Part shown: positions 1-11,125 of the stretch, one piece after another
How the letters are laid out: the number at the start of each line of letters is the position of its first letter
How positions within the stretch are numbered: the stretch's first letter is position 1
Assembly (NCBI RefSeq): GCF_905475395.1
Contig: NC_058337.1
Coordinates: 139,879,172 to 139,943,171, forward strand
Reading direction: 5' to 3'
DNA: 64,000 bases
Origin: Chrysoperla carnea
Lineage: Eukaryota; Arthropoda; Insecta; Neuroptera; Chrysopidae
Translations under genes and position numbers: made by a program
Notes under the pieces: generated by a model
The model's database searches: none
What the model was told of the DNA's origin: nothing
What the model saw: only the letters and a program-made list of their open reading frames with translations

Positions 1-387
1 ATAAAATATTTTATTATCAACACATATTCCCCAGCTATCTTTTCAGATTTAACTGACTCTGGAGGAATTTAACAATAGAGCATAAACGGATGGATATCTG
101 GCGGGCCCAGGGATAATCCATCAGATCACTATTCCACATATTAGACCCGCTCTCTGCATAAGTACAACCAAGCCCCTTTCACCATAGGCACAGTTTTTTC
201 ATTTACATTAAAGATTTTTTCATTTACATTTGGAGCAGAGCATCCAAATAAGAGTTGGAAGACGTTTGCAATATATTTTTCTCTACAATAAAACAATAAA
301 ATTTTTTTTTTCCAGTTTATAATCTTTAATTCTGTGTTTTAGTACATTTGTCATTAAAACATTTTACAATTTCGTTTGTTCAACACA

Positions 388-1521
388 ATGCCAAGGACAC
401 GTTCGATGGAACGTAACAGAGATCGTACTGGTGATACGCCACAACCAATACCATCACCAGCCTCACCAGAAGCAATGTTTAATACGCCAGCTGCAGCTTC
501 GGCAGTAAATAATGCAGCCATTTCCACACACCTTGCGGCCACTACCAATACATTGGACCACGCTGCACGCAATTTAGTGGACATGCAGCAAGCAATGCAA
601 CTTCAACAACGGCAAATATTACAGCTAAGTGACATGTTAACAAACTTAATACAACATTCCTCAAATGTTCAGAGCACAGACAATCCCACCACCTCCAATA
701 ACGTATTCGCCAAACCACATGTCGACTCCTTTTTAAAACAAGTCGATATTTTGAATATTTCCTCCCCTGACACAATCCTAAAATTTATAACCCAAGTACA
801 GAATTTAGTAAATATAAATATTATACCGTACCATACATTACTAAAAATTTTAATCAATAAGTGTGCCGACAACGCACTGCAGTTCTGGACCGATTGCATT
901 TCCAATTCGTTGGAATGGAACCAGATCAAAGCCAAATTATTTGATGTATATATTTCGCCAACAGCTAAACAGATTCTAATCGATAAATTTGTTCGACGTA
1001 CCCAAACTGAACACGAACCATTTTCAGAATTCACAGGTTCAATAATTCGGTACGCGAAAATATTAAGTTCAGAACTATCTGAAAAACAAATTATCGAAAT
1101 TATTTTTGCACATGCAAATATAGATACATTGAAAATCATGGGCTTAACCCCAATTCCTGGTTCATTCAACGAACTAAACCAATTAATTTGTCAAACTGAA
1201 CAGATTCAGGCCAGACTGCAACCACCAAATTCTCAGCTTGGTATAAATTCCCCCAACGGTCAAAATTCCACTTCTAACCCCAAAACAAACGCGTTATCTT
1301 GTGCATATTGCAGGAAATTAGGTCACAGTATTACGCACTGTAGAAAGCGTAAATTTAACGAACGCACAAGAGACCAAAAATCCCAAGAATCGACCCCAAA
1401 AACTTATAGAGCACCCAAACACTTTTATCAACAATATTTTTGCGTCATTTTTACCAACCCAAAACGTTTTTATTTATGGCATTCCAGTCTTAACGCTTTT
1501 AGACTCAGGAGCATCCGTTAA
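388..1521 (+). CDS. gag: Gypsy Gag polyprotein
   Basis: Structural nucleocapsid polyprotein of a Gypsy-type retrotransposon. I take the ATG at 388 as start; the same frame is open upstream through a TTG at 376 but there is no earlier ATG. The N-terminal third is rich in Ala, Thr, Gln and Pro. The middle (about residues 110-290) has the helical look of a capsid domain. Near the C-terminus there is a CCHC zinc knuckle (CAYCRKLGHSITHC, C-X2-C-X4-H-X4-C) followed by basic residues, typical of nucleocapsid. The last part of the frame overlaps the protease, which is read in the next frame (+1 relative to gag), so Pol would need a frameshift; alternatively an indel separated the two frames. Confidence 0.8.
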   Translation: MPRTRSMERNRDRTGDTPQPIPSPASPEAMFNTPAAASAVNNAAISTHLAATTNTLDHAARNLVDMQQAMQLQQRQILQLSDMLTNLIQHSSNVQSTDNPTTSNNVFAKPHVDSFLKQVDILNISSPDTILKFITQVQNLVNINIIPYHTLLKILINKCADNALQFWTDCISNSLEWNQIKAKLFDVYISPTAKQILIDKFVRRTQTEHEPFSEFTGSIIRYAKILSSELSEKQIIEIIFAHANIDTLKIMGLTPIPGSFNELNQLICQTEQIQARLQPPNSQLGINSPNGQNSTSNPKTNALSCAYCRKLGHSITHCRKRKFNERTRDQKSQESTPKTYRAPKHFYQQYFCVIFTNPKRFYLWHSSLNAFRLRSIR

Positions 1522-3676
1522 CGCTATTCGTTCTAAAATTTTAAACAAATTAAAAAAACTTAACACTTCAATCGAAATAAAAAAATCGTATATGTCAATT
1601 TCCTTACCTGGAAATAATACTTTAAAAATTTCATCAACTGTCGACTTACATTTCAAACTTAACAAATTTAGTTGGACTCAAACCTTCTGCATAGTCGACA
1701 ATTTACCATTTGATTGCCTTATTGGATCAAAAACTTTAAAACACTGTAACATTGTCCTTGATTTTGCAAATTCTGACATTAAATTTAAACATGATGAAAA
1801 TATCACTATACCTTTTTTAAATTCTACCAGTGCTGGCAACATAATATCAACAATTACTGAAGAAAGGATATTTATGGACAAAAGCCAAAACGTAAAATTA
1901 AACGCGTTATTAAGGCAGTATGACGATATTTTCTCTGAAATTCCTGGTCGTGCAAAAAATTTCGAATATCAAATCAAATTAAAGGATAATGTCCCAGTGG
2001 TTAAAAGTCCATATTATTTACCACCGGACAAAGCCAAATTATTAGAGGAGCATATCAAAAACCTCGTAAAACAAGGCATTCTATCCCCTTCTGACAGTCA
2101 TTATTGCTCACCAGTATTTTTCGTGAATAAGAAGGACGGATCACATCGACTTGTAGTTGATTATAGATTTTTAAACAAACATATACAGTTCGATCCCATG
2201 AGCTCGGCCAATATAAATCACATTTTCTCTAGTATTGGTACCTCGAAGGTCTTTTCAGTGTTGGACATGACAAAATCGTTTTACCAGCTTAAAATATCGG
2301 ATAATTCCAAACACGTGACAGCTATAATTACACAATTTGGAATGTATCAATGGAATACCTTCCCGTTCGGCTTGTGCGTATCAAGTCAAGCGTTGTCACG
2401 TTTTTTTAATGCTAATCTAGCTGAATTTCGCCATAAATTCTTGCTCATCTACTACGATGATTTAATCATTCATAGCCCGGATATTACATCGCACCTTCAA
2501 CATTTAGAGCTCTTGTTTGCCAAAATTAAAGACCTTGGTATTACAGTGAACCAAGAAAAAGCTCGCTTTTGTATGTCTCGAATCAGACTTTTAGGTAGTG
2601 TCATTTCAGCTGATGGTCGATATATGGACCCAACTAAAATTCAAGCTATTGACCAAATGCCTACACCAAGAAATCTAAAACAACTTCAAAGATTTCTCGG
2701 TGCAGCTGCATTTTATTCCCGGTTCATACCATTTTTTAGTTCAATAGTCGCTCCGCTAAATGACCCAAAAAAGAAAAATGTCCGATTCAAGATCACGAAT
2801 ACCCACCTAGAAGCTATTAATAAATTAAAATCAGCCCTAATATCGGCACCTATATTAAAACATCCGGACTTTTCAAAGCAATTTATATTGCAATGCGACG
2901 GTTCATCATCAGGCATTGGCGCTGTTCTTTTGCAAGAACACGAAGACGGAATACATCCAATTATGTTCATATCAAAAAAGTTAAATCCCGCTGAACAGAA
3001 ATACAACAGCCACGAATTAGAGATGCTAGCAGTTATACATGCTCTTGAAAAATTCAAAGAATTTCTAATCGACAGGCATTTCGTATTACAAACTGATTGT
3101 AAAAGTTTGCTTTGGCTATTTAATAGCCCAAGCAGATTCAACAAACTTTCACGTTGGATTCTCAAAATATCGAGATTTGACTTTGAACCCCAACACATTA
3201 AGGGACAGCATAATTGCATGGCCGACTTCTTGTCACGCTTGTTCGAAACCGAGATAAATGAGCTTAACTCAGATGATATTTCAAATATTGACGCAAAAAA
3301 GCAAAAATTGACATTGAATAGCCACGACCCAGGTTATTCAAAGCTATTAACAAAAATTAAAAACTCATTGGGTCAAAATTTAAATGATACTTCCCAAAAT
3401 ATACAGGAACTGAAATATGAAGGTAATCAAAACGAAGATTCAATTAATTTATTAGCAAGCACTCATTTCGATTTCTTATCAATAAAAAACGAACAAAAAA
3501 AATCAGATTTATGTAAAATCATTTTCCAATCAATTAATGACAATAATGGTCAAAATGTTTCTAAATTTTGCATGAAGGACGGTTTGATTTGCAAGTTAGC
3601 GGGTAAAAATAAATTAAAACGAATTTTATTAACCGAATCCTTGATATCCTACGTTCTAAATTACATTCATTACTAA
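1478..3676 (+). pseudogene. pol: Gypsy Pol: protease, reverse transcriptase, RNase H; integrase missing
   Basis: The frame is open well upstream of its first ATG (1592). It first shows an aspartic protease with LLDSGAS at about 1494-1513. The reverse transcriptase follows, with the catalytic YYDD at about 2450-2461, and then the thumb region with RFLGAAAFYSRFI. RNase H follows with its acidic residues in LQCDGSSSGIGA, NSHELEML and LQTDCKSL. A connection region ends abruptly at ISYVLNYIHY followed by a stop. In the related copy at 50689-52659 the same point continues into the H2C2 zinc finger and integrase, so this copy lost integrase and everything 3'. It is closely related to that copy but clearly not identical. 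Confidence 0.85.
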
Positions 3677-3704
3677 AACATAATTGAGTGGTTCTAAAAA
3701 CTAG

Positions 3705-4205
3705 AAAAATTTCCGGTTGTGTGTCGACACGATTCATTTCCAGTGGTCTGTTTGTCCGTAAACACTAAAACTCAAAAACGAAAAGAGGAAAAGAAATCAA
3801 AAGAGATGTCAAGTTGAAATTTTTATAACGTGCTTAAGGCGTAAAATGTGAGATAGAATTCGTAAATGAGTAACAAAGATCAATTGAGTCTTGGGTCTGC
3901 AGGACCCATTTTGTAAACCACTAGAGATAGAACAAAAGTTTAAATAAGCGACTTCCATTCCTTATAAAAAAATAAGCAACTTTTGTCTGAAACATTTTTT
4001 TGTAAACATCACTGTTTACCCACGAGGGCGCAAATTAGGTGCAAATTTTATAGTATGTATTAAATGGGAATATCAATTTTGAATGTGTGGCTATCTAAGA
4101 GTGGATATCTTGTTTTACTTACGTGACAAAAAAGAAACGATTGCGTCATCAACATGGTACTATTTATACATGGTATTTCTACAATTTACTCGGTCAATTG
4201 TTTGT
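3705..4205 (+). repeat. Palindrome-ended short repeat, copy 1
   Basis: Member of a dispersed family also at 15285, 16363, 39405, 41698, 46930, 47441 and 48472. Diagnostic blocks are the 'TTTGTCCGT' block, the 'AAAAACGAAAAG' block, GACCCATTTTGTAAACC, the AACAAAAGTTTAAAT block, and a final CATGGTATTTC segment. This copy lacks the first 100 or so bases. Noncoding; probably a non-autonomous DNA transposon. Confidence 0.75.
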
Positions 4206-4851
4206 TTTCACTTGTTTTAAATATTATTTAAGAAATCTCAGGATGAGACGTCATGAAACTAAGAATGTACAAAAAATATGGCACCGACATAAGACTCATT
4301 TTCTTTCTTAGCTTGTTGAACAACCCATATATATGTCACGAAAATCCTCTCGAGATACACCGCTACTGTACTATTAATAAAATAAAAACTAAGCGTGAAA
4401 GATATTCAACTGTAATTTTATCATAAATAGAAAAAAGAAAATTTTACTGTACGATGATATAAAACCTACTAATTATTCTAACAAAACGATATTCAGTATT
4501 TTTTATTCACAATCAAAATTTAAAAATAATTAAACCTTTATATAAATAATTTCTTTATGAAAATATAACAAAACTGCCCATATACAGGATGTAAGAGAAA
4601 AACGAAGGTTTTCTTATTTGGCATATTTGATCTGTAGCACTATTCTTTCATGAAATAAAGTTTTAAGTAGCTGTTCAGAATAACCGCTCCCGTGAGAATT
4701 TTTGCTGCTCTCGGACATTTTATCTTAATTCATAAGTAGGAAGTGCATTTTCCAAGACGACTTAGTCTAGGAAATACTTGATGAACTTTTTCTCAGTTCC
4801 TTGTTTGTGTGACATTGCTTGTTTTTTTCCAGTGCCCTTCAATTGAACAAG
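4206..4851. other. AT-rich intergenic DNA, no gene seen
   Basis: No coding pattern, RNA gene or known repeat recognised in this stretch. Confidence 0.6.
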
Positions 4852-5016
4852 AACCGTAAACTCGAAAAAAAGTTTTTAATTTTTAATTAATAGAAAAGTT
4901 TTAATTAATAGAAAACTGTATGATAATTATTTTTTAGTAATCGTGAACTCGAAAAAAAGTTTTTAATTTTTAATTAATAGAAAAGTTTTAATTAATAGAA
5001 AACTATATGATAATTA
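4852..5016. repeat. Two-copy direct repeat, period 87 bp
   Basis: The block beginning CTCGAAAAAAAG at 4861 recurs at 4948 with only a few differences. It lies directly beside the 3' end of the LINE and may represent a duplication next to its insertion point. Confidence 0.7.
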
Positions 5017-5322
5017 TAATAATAATAATAATAAATGTAACTGTATTTGCAATAAAGCTTACAGCGGTTGGTACATTCTCTTTACTAATATTAAACAATG
5101 CTTGTAACAATAATACAAGAGAGAAAAAAAAAAAAAGAAAGTATATATAAAGTAAAAAAAATTAAATTAAATGCATTAATTATAAATTGAAGCTTAAAGT
5201 TAAATCTTAAACTAAGTATATAAATATTATTCGAATAAAAACAAAAATTAAATCGAATAATTAGTAAATTCTTTCTACATTGAGTTATTTCCAAAATGTA
5301 TGAAATGCAGCAAACAGTGCAA

Positions 5323-6915
5323 TTATTCGTTTAAACAAAAGCTCCTCAATTTAAGACTGCCATTTACAAAGTGGAAAATATCATTTATTTTTCCTGGGGA
5401 CAAACTTGACAGCAAGACCATGAAATTATTCTCGTAGTTAAAATTTGAGTTTAAATACTTGCCAATAAAATGGTTTCTCATCGATTTATAAATCGGGCAT
5501 TCCAAAAGAAAATGTATAAGTGTTTCAGGCTTTTTATGATTACAAATAGTACAGAGTTCTTCTTGTTTCCATTTATATAAACAGCCATTTGCATGAATTT
5601 TGGCGAATTGTTTCCCTGAGACTCTGATTTGGCTAACTAGTTTTATCTTACTAAAATTTAAATTCATTTTAAGGTATTTTACATAGTCGTTCAAAATATA
5701 CTGATACATAGGGCTGTAACTGGAGTTCAAAATTAGATTTTTATCCATGCTAGAGAGTTCTCTTTGATAATTGGTAAGAATGATTTCGCTGTTTTCTTTA
5801 ATACTTTGGGCCCGTTGTTCATTCCATGTGTTTATACAACCAAGATCCCGAAGTATCTCTCGTAGCTGAGTAACCCAATTGTATTTGCAATCCATACCCC
5901 CATTTATATCAAGTGACATTAATTGATTGTAACATATTCTTGGTAGTCTATTGTCATCTAGTTTCAAAATTCTTTCCCACCAGCTTAAAACCCTTTTTAA
6001 TGCTTCTACTGCAATATTACCCCTCCCAGTTTCCCATCGAATGATATAGTTTGGAGTATTCTGTGGCCAATCAAGTACAGTTTTGAAAAATATTCCTTGC
6101 ACCCTTTCTATATTTCGGAGATATGGTAAACACCAACTCTCAGCCCCATATAGCAATGTAGTTGACACTACACTGTCAAATAGCTGAATTCGGGCATCCC
6201 AGGGTTGCATTTTGGATTTAACCATTATATTCTTGATCCTATGTATAGCTGTCACGGCTCTATTAACAGCATAGTCAGCAGCTTTAATGAACAATCCCGA
6301 GGAAGAGAATTGAACGCCAAGATAGCAATATTCTGACACGATATCAATAATTTTGTCGTTAATTGTGAATAATGACGTTTTTAACTTGCCCCCTTTTCTA
6401 AATATTAACATTTTCGTCTTTTCGGTATTAATATCAAGTTCATTCTCCAAACAATAGAGCTGGAGTTTATTGAGTGCTCTTTGAGCCATGCCTGGACTGT
6501 CAGTTAGCAAAACCAAATCGTCAGCATATAGTATTAGCAAAACATCAATTTTACCTACTCCCACACCTCTGATCCCGTTGTTAGCCATAAACTGTTCTAA
6601 ATCGTTGATAAATAGATTAAATAACAATGGCGATAGAGAATCTCCTTGAAGTACTCCTTTACTAATATTTATTTTTTCACTTTTATCACCATTCAAAGAT
6701 AGAGTAAAGTTAGCTTTTCGGTAGAAATTTCTCATCGTATTTATAATTTTACTACTTATTCCGATCTTATATAGTTTTTCCCAGAGTAGAGAGTGTGGTA
6801 CTGAGTCAAATGCTTTCTGAAAATCGACAAATGTGGCATAAATTTTGCTCTTACTATGCCTTATATTTATATTTACTATGCTGCTAAGCGTAAATATTGC
6901 GTCTTGGCACCCCTT
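5323..6915 (-). pseudogene. LINE ORF2, C-terminal half: reverse transcriptase core and zinc finger
   Basis: The frame runs from a frameshift near 6915 to the stop at 5323. It contains the RT palm motif FVDFQKAFDSV (catalytic Asp, about 6840), the GVLQGDSLSPLLFNLF motif, and the catalytic YADD box (LILYADDLVLL, about 6515-6545). After the thumb comes a long C-terminal region with LCTICNHKKPETLIHFLLEC, a Cys/His zinc-finger arrangement common at LINE C-termini. It reads through without stops over more than 500 codons, so only the upstream frameshift marks it as dead. The first ATG (6735) lies inside the RT domain and is not a real start. Confidence 0.85.
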
Positions 6916-8402
6916 CCCCTCCTAAACCCAAACTGGCATTCCTGTAGGACACCTCTGCATTCTGCCCAATGTTGTATGCGGTTTGCTATGACAGTTGTAA
7001 ATAATTTAGCAATATGGTTCATAAGTGAAATTCCCCTATAATTATTAGGGTCGTCTCTATTTCCTTTTTTGAATAATAGGCTCATTCTCCAGTCCGACCA
7101 GGAATCAGGAGTAGTTTCCTTATTTAGAGTTTCATTGAATAAAATTAATACCTTTTCTAGCCAATTATTAGTGAGATTCTTTAAAAATTCGTTTGTTATC
7201 TGGTCAGGCCCAGCAGCCTTCCCAATTTTACAATTGTGTATTATTGTATTAAGTTCTGCTAGTGTTATGTTTTGGTCTAAATAGTCGTCTGTTCTTGTCG
7301 GAATTTCAACAGTTAAATTAATATCTGTTTGCCTATGAAAATTTTTAAAAAATGTTTCCCATTCCGCGACGGGAATAGAGTTATGTGTTGTCCCCCATTT
7401 GCCTCGGAATTTGTTTATAATCGTCCAAAATTCGGTTGCATTGTGTATGTTAGATATTTTAGTTTGTAAATCGCTTAAGTATGCTTTTTTTTGGGTTTTC
7501 AACAATGAGTTATATTCAGCCTTTATTTTTATGTATTCTAGACGCCCTTCTTCGCAGTAACCTTATTTTTTATATTTTTTGAAAGATACTTGAACCTCAC
7601 TTTTCTTTGCTAGACAAACTTCATTGTACCAAGGATTTTTCTGAATTTTAATTTTATTATTACTACTTCTATTCCATAAATTTGAATTTTTAGCAGCCAG
7701 TTTTATATTATGTATTATAGCATTATTCATATCTGAAACCGAAAGCGTATCCAAGTCATTTATTGTCGATAAGTTTAGCTGTTCTACAAATTTTTCTTTA
7801 TGTTCATTCACCCATTTCAATTTTTCTGGCTTATAATCTACGGATTTATTCGTAAAAGGTTCTTTGTTTAAGTAGTTTCTAATTGTTAAAAGGCTTGGCA
7901 AATGATCTGACGATAATATATAATCGAGTATTTTAAAATCAAGAATATCCCCAATTGCCATGTCATTCACCCAAACCAAATCGACAATACTTCTTCCCGT
8001 ATTACTGATATAGGTACAATGTGCAGGGTGGTCACTTTTACTACGCCCATTAATGACATAAAAGGCCGAATTCTCAAAGAAACTGACTAACATTCTGCCT
8101 CTTTGGTTAACGGTTTCTAATTGTGTCCGCCTATGCGAATAGATAAGAAAGTTTTCAAAGATCTTGCTGTCAAATTCGTCTGCAAAGTCATTGAGTGATC
8201 CTATGTGTGCATTAAAATCCCCGCTTATTATTATTTTTGGATCCGAATTTCTGAGTTGCACTTCCAAAATCAAGTCTCCCAATAAACCCATTGCCTCGCT
8301 CATATCATATTTTGGGTTTATATAAGTTGTTACGATGTAACCGTTCATTAGTGTGAAGTTGTCTTCATATTCAACCATCTTGCGGTTAGCACTAGCCTTC
8401 AT
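6880..8402 (-). pseudogene. LINE ORF2, middle: endonuclease C-terminal part and RT N-terminal part
   Basis: From 8402 to 7563 the frame encodes the larger part of an apurinic-type endonuclease, with the ISGDFNAH motif (about 8215) and SSDHLPSL (about 7905) that carries the catalytic His near the end of these enzymes. A TAA at 7565-7563 interrupts it; the same frame continues from 7562 to 6880 with the RT entry motifs AGPDQITNEFL, NYRGISL and CQFGFRRGRG. It then loses frame near 6915 where the downstream RT frame takes over. The N-terminal part of the endonuclease lies beyond an insertion, at 10154-10507. Confidence 0.8.
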
Positions 8403-9418
8403 TTATCTATTGGTCTGTTAAACGTCAAAAATGTTAGGGTTTTTGTTTTTTTTAATAATAAATGTAGTGGGGAGTAAATTCGTTAGATGGTTATAAAAAT
8501 GAAATACGGCTTCCTCTTATGGGGTGGACCGTGACAGCAAAGAGATCACTGACATGCGAGGTGGATAACCAATATGGCTTAGCAGATCACAACGTGGTTT
8601 CGTGGTTTTTAAAAATAAAGAAGAAATAAAATAAAAGGATGTTACATGCTATGATGAAAGTACGGTAATACGAATATATACGATGTCTTGAAGGTACTGT
8701 AAACTTTTAATTTGGCTTTGCTTGCATTGTTATCAATCAATCCACGCTATGTCGAGGTAAATTTTAATAATTTTTTAAAACGATACATACGTATCAATTG
8801 GTCCAAGGATGTTGCGATATGGTTGTTTTTTTTTATATTCACGGCGTGAAAGGCGCTTAAATTATTTATAATAGTTATTTAAAACGTTTTCAAGAAAAAT
8901 CTAACACGTGTCTTCTGAAGATGTTTTGTATGTTTATGTCGCGGTTTTTGCAACGACAAACGTGTTAATCGTTTCATTTCTATACATTCTAGATTTTGTT
9001 GATAAATTTAGGTCGGTATATACCGTTTTAAGTAAGTTTTTTAAAGTTAATATATGGTGAAGATTGTTTTGGTAACTCGTGTTAGTAGCGCGGTTTATTA
9101 TGGCGTTTTCATTTTAAGTATATGTAAAATGTATTAAAGTTTCATTATGGTACGCTCTGTTTTTGTTAGTAAATTTTAGGTCGATACATATATGCATATT
9201 TTAGTAGATTACTAAGTTTAATTTTAGTTAAGGTTGCGATTAATCTACAGTAGACGTAACGCGTCATGTCGAACGCACTTGTTAAGTTTTTCTTGATAGT
9301 TTCTGTAAATTAGGTTAATATTGTTGTTCATTATAACGTCGTTATCCTTTTTAAGTTGGTGTAAAACGTATCGAACGTTTCACTATTATTCAATCCTGAT
9401 TTTGTGATAAAATTTATG

Positions 9419-9457
<39 letters not shown>

Positions 9458-10153
9458 AAATATGTACTTTATTGGATTGTTAAGTTGAACCTTTGGTTGA
9501 GATTGTCTCTAAGTTTTAGTAGACGGTAAAGTTTGAGTAATTGATTACATTTTTGGTAATTTAAGTTCGTGTTAAAAATTGTCAATGCTCTGCTTTTGAT
9601 ATTGTTAAATAAATTGTTATCTACCATTAGGTTGTTTGAGTAATTGATTACATTTTTGGTAATTTAAGTTCTTGTTAAAAATTGTCAATGCTATATTTTT
9701 GATATTGTTAAATAAATTGTTATCTACCATTAGGTTGTTTGAGTAATTGATTACATTTTTGGTAATTTAAGTTCGTGTTAAAAACTGTCAATGCTATATT
9801 TTTGATATTGTTAAATAAATTGTTATCTACCAAAATTTGTGGTATTTTATACTACCTGTTTCAGACACTGGCGATATTAAGGTTGATCTATACTGATGCA
9901 TATTGGGGTTCCTTGACAAGGAATTAGATCAGCGAATAAATCCTCTGGGAATGGTTTTGAGTTCTATTACTCGATACCCTGCTTTGGGCCCACTTTAACA
10001 CCTGGTACTCGCTTACAACGTAAATCAGACTCTGATTAATTAATTAATCAATCAATAATCATTTTCACCGTCTACAACACTTAATCAAACATACTTTTAT
10101 ATCTTACGATTTCGTATATTATATCGTAACTCACCCCCATCTAATATTAATTG
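8403..10153. other. 1.75 kb noncoding insertion splitting the LINE endonuclease
   Basis: The endonuclease frame stops at 10154 and resumes at 8402, so this block was inserted into, or joined to, the LINE. It has no coding potential. It contains a (TA)n run at about 9420-9452 and three tandem 103-bp units at 9531-9839. The ends begin with something like TGTAGTGGGG (8464) and finish near TTGTTACA (10158). That could fit a solo LTR, but I found no target duplication to prove it. Confidence 0.5.
9531..9839. repeat. Three tandem 103-bp units
   Basis: The block starting GTTTGAGTAATTGATTAC occurs at 9531, 9634 and 9737 with a few substitutions between copies. It lies inside the insertion that splits the LINE. 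Confidence 0.9.
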
Positions 10154-10507
10154 TTACAAAGTGAAAATGAAGAATATGTTTTCTTTACCATTTTCTACTT
10201 GTATTGCAATCCACAGGTTGCTAACACAAATAAGTTTGGCACGAAAGCACTTTTTAACAAATACCGTAATACCCCCACTAGCTCTACCCAATGATTTTTC
10301 TTTTGTCGCAAGCCCATTAAAAATATTGTATTCTGTTAGAAATGGCGGTATTTCGAGAGAGTCTTTCCAGACCCAAGTCTCAATGAAACAAAGGATACTC
10401 TGTTTTTGTAGTATCTGTTGCTGTACCTCACCCAAATTGGAAATATTATTAAATCCGTGGCAGTTCCAGGTAACTATTGTTATATCCGTACAACGCTCTA
10501 GTTTTTT
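10154..10507 (-). pseudogene. LINE ORF2, N-terminal endonuclease fragment
   Basis: The frame includes VTWNCHG just after ORF1, the asparagine motif that opens AP-type LINE endonucleases, then CFIETWVW with the catalytic Glu, then GRASGGITVFVKK. It stops at 10154 where the insertion begins. There is no ATG near its start. It lies in the same reading frame as ORF1, separated from it only by the TAA at 10510-10508, so ORF2 would need reinitiation or readthrough unless the start has been lost by mutation. Confidence 0.75.
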
Positions 10508-11125
10508 TTAATTTGATTTTCTCTGTGTATTTTTTTTTGCATCCTGGATTTTTGTGTTAGATGGTTCTCCCTCTTCGGATGACTGTCCTAATAACCGTTT
10601 TTTCCCACTTTTCGTTTGTTTATTTTGTTTTCTTCTTTCGCTGTCTCTAATTCTTAATTCGATTGGAAGATCATCATTGATGTATATATTTGTACCCTTC
10701 AATTTTGTTCGATTACTAAATATTTCATGTTTAATTTTAATGGAATTTAAACAAACTTTAACTGGCCTTTGTTTTCCGGTTTTACCCAACCTATATATAT
10801 TGTTTATATTTATTGGTGATAGATTTACATTAAGTTTTTCTGAAATTGTAGATATAATTGTTGTTTCTAGTGTTGCCTGTTCATTTTCCGTTTCTGCAAT
10901 ACCGTGGATAATAATTTTCTCTTTGTTCAATTCTTTTTTCAATAGCAGTGTTTCTTCTTGCAATTTTTTAACCGTATTTTCTAAATCACGACACTTTTCT
11001 TGTGTACCCAAAAGTAAAGTTTTAAGTTCAGTTATTTCGTTTTTCACATCTTGTTGTATTTTTTCACTGGCTTGATCGATTTTTTTACTTAATGCCTCAA
11101 ATAATTCTTTCAATTGTCCATCCAT
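10508..11125 (-). CDS. LINE ORF1 protein, coiled coil and RRM-like
   Basis: Predicted nucleic-acid-binding chaperone of the LINE, 205 residues from an ATG at 11125. Residues about 5-75 are a heptad-like coiled coil rich in Lys, Glu and Leu. Residues about 75-165 resemble the L1-type ORF1 core, with KIIIHGIAE and NIYRLGKTGKQRPVKV. The last 40 residues are very basic with KKRLLGQSSEEGEPSNTK, looking like a nuclear or RNA-binding tail. The frame is intact and is followed in frame by ORF2 after one stop codon. Confidence 0.75.
   Translation of the reverse strand: MDGQLKELFEALSKKIDQASEKIQQDVKNEITELKTLLLGTQEKCRDLENTVKKLQEETLLLKKELNKEKIIIHGIAETENEQATLETTIISTISEKLNVNLSPININNIYRLGKTGKQRPVKVCLNSIKIKHEIFSNRTKLKGTNIYINDDLPIELRIRDSERRKQNKQTKSGKKRLLGQSSEEGEPSNTKIQDAKKNTQRKSN

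Larger units (their letters stand above)
1..3676 (+). mobile_element. Ty3/Gypsy LTR retrotransposon, 3'-truncated
   Basis: The segment carries gag (388-1521) followed by protease, reverse transcriptase and RNase H (to 3676) in the order of Ty3/Gypsy elements. Bases 1-387 have no gene and probably hold the end of a 5' LTR plus leader. A stretch at 231-245 starting TGGAGCAGAGC could be a tRNA primer-binding site, but I cannot match it to a tRNA. No integrase, env or 3' LTR follows: the frame stops inside the zinc-binding start of integrase, and unrelated repeat sequence begins at about 3700. The 5' end may lie outside the window. Confidence 0.8.
5017..11125 (-). mobile_element. Non-LTR retrotransposon (LINE), decayed and interrupted
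   Basis: On the minus strand: ORF1 (11125-10508), the start of an endonuclease (10507-10154), a foreign insertion (10153-8403), the rest of the endonuclease (8402-7563), and reverse transcriptase with a C-terminal zinc finger (to 5323). A 3' untranslated part ends in a short (TAA)n run at about 5017-5035 on the plus strand, the likely 3' tail. One nonsense codon and one frameshift break ORF2. The ORF1 type (coiled coil plus RRM-like core) and the RT motifs place it among L1/CR1/Ingi-like insect LINEs; I cannot fix the clade. Confidence 0.8.

Noticed and set aside
5091..5294. 67-residue minus-strand frame rich in Phe, Ile and Asn
   Set aside because: Lies in the LINE 3' untranslated region and has no motif; composition is that of AT-rich DNA.
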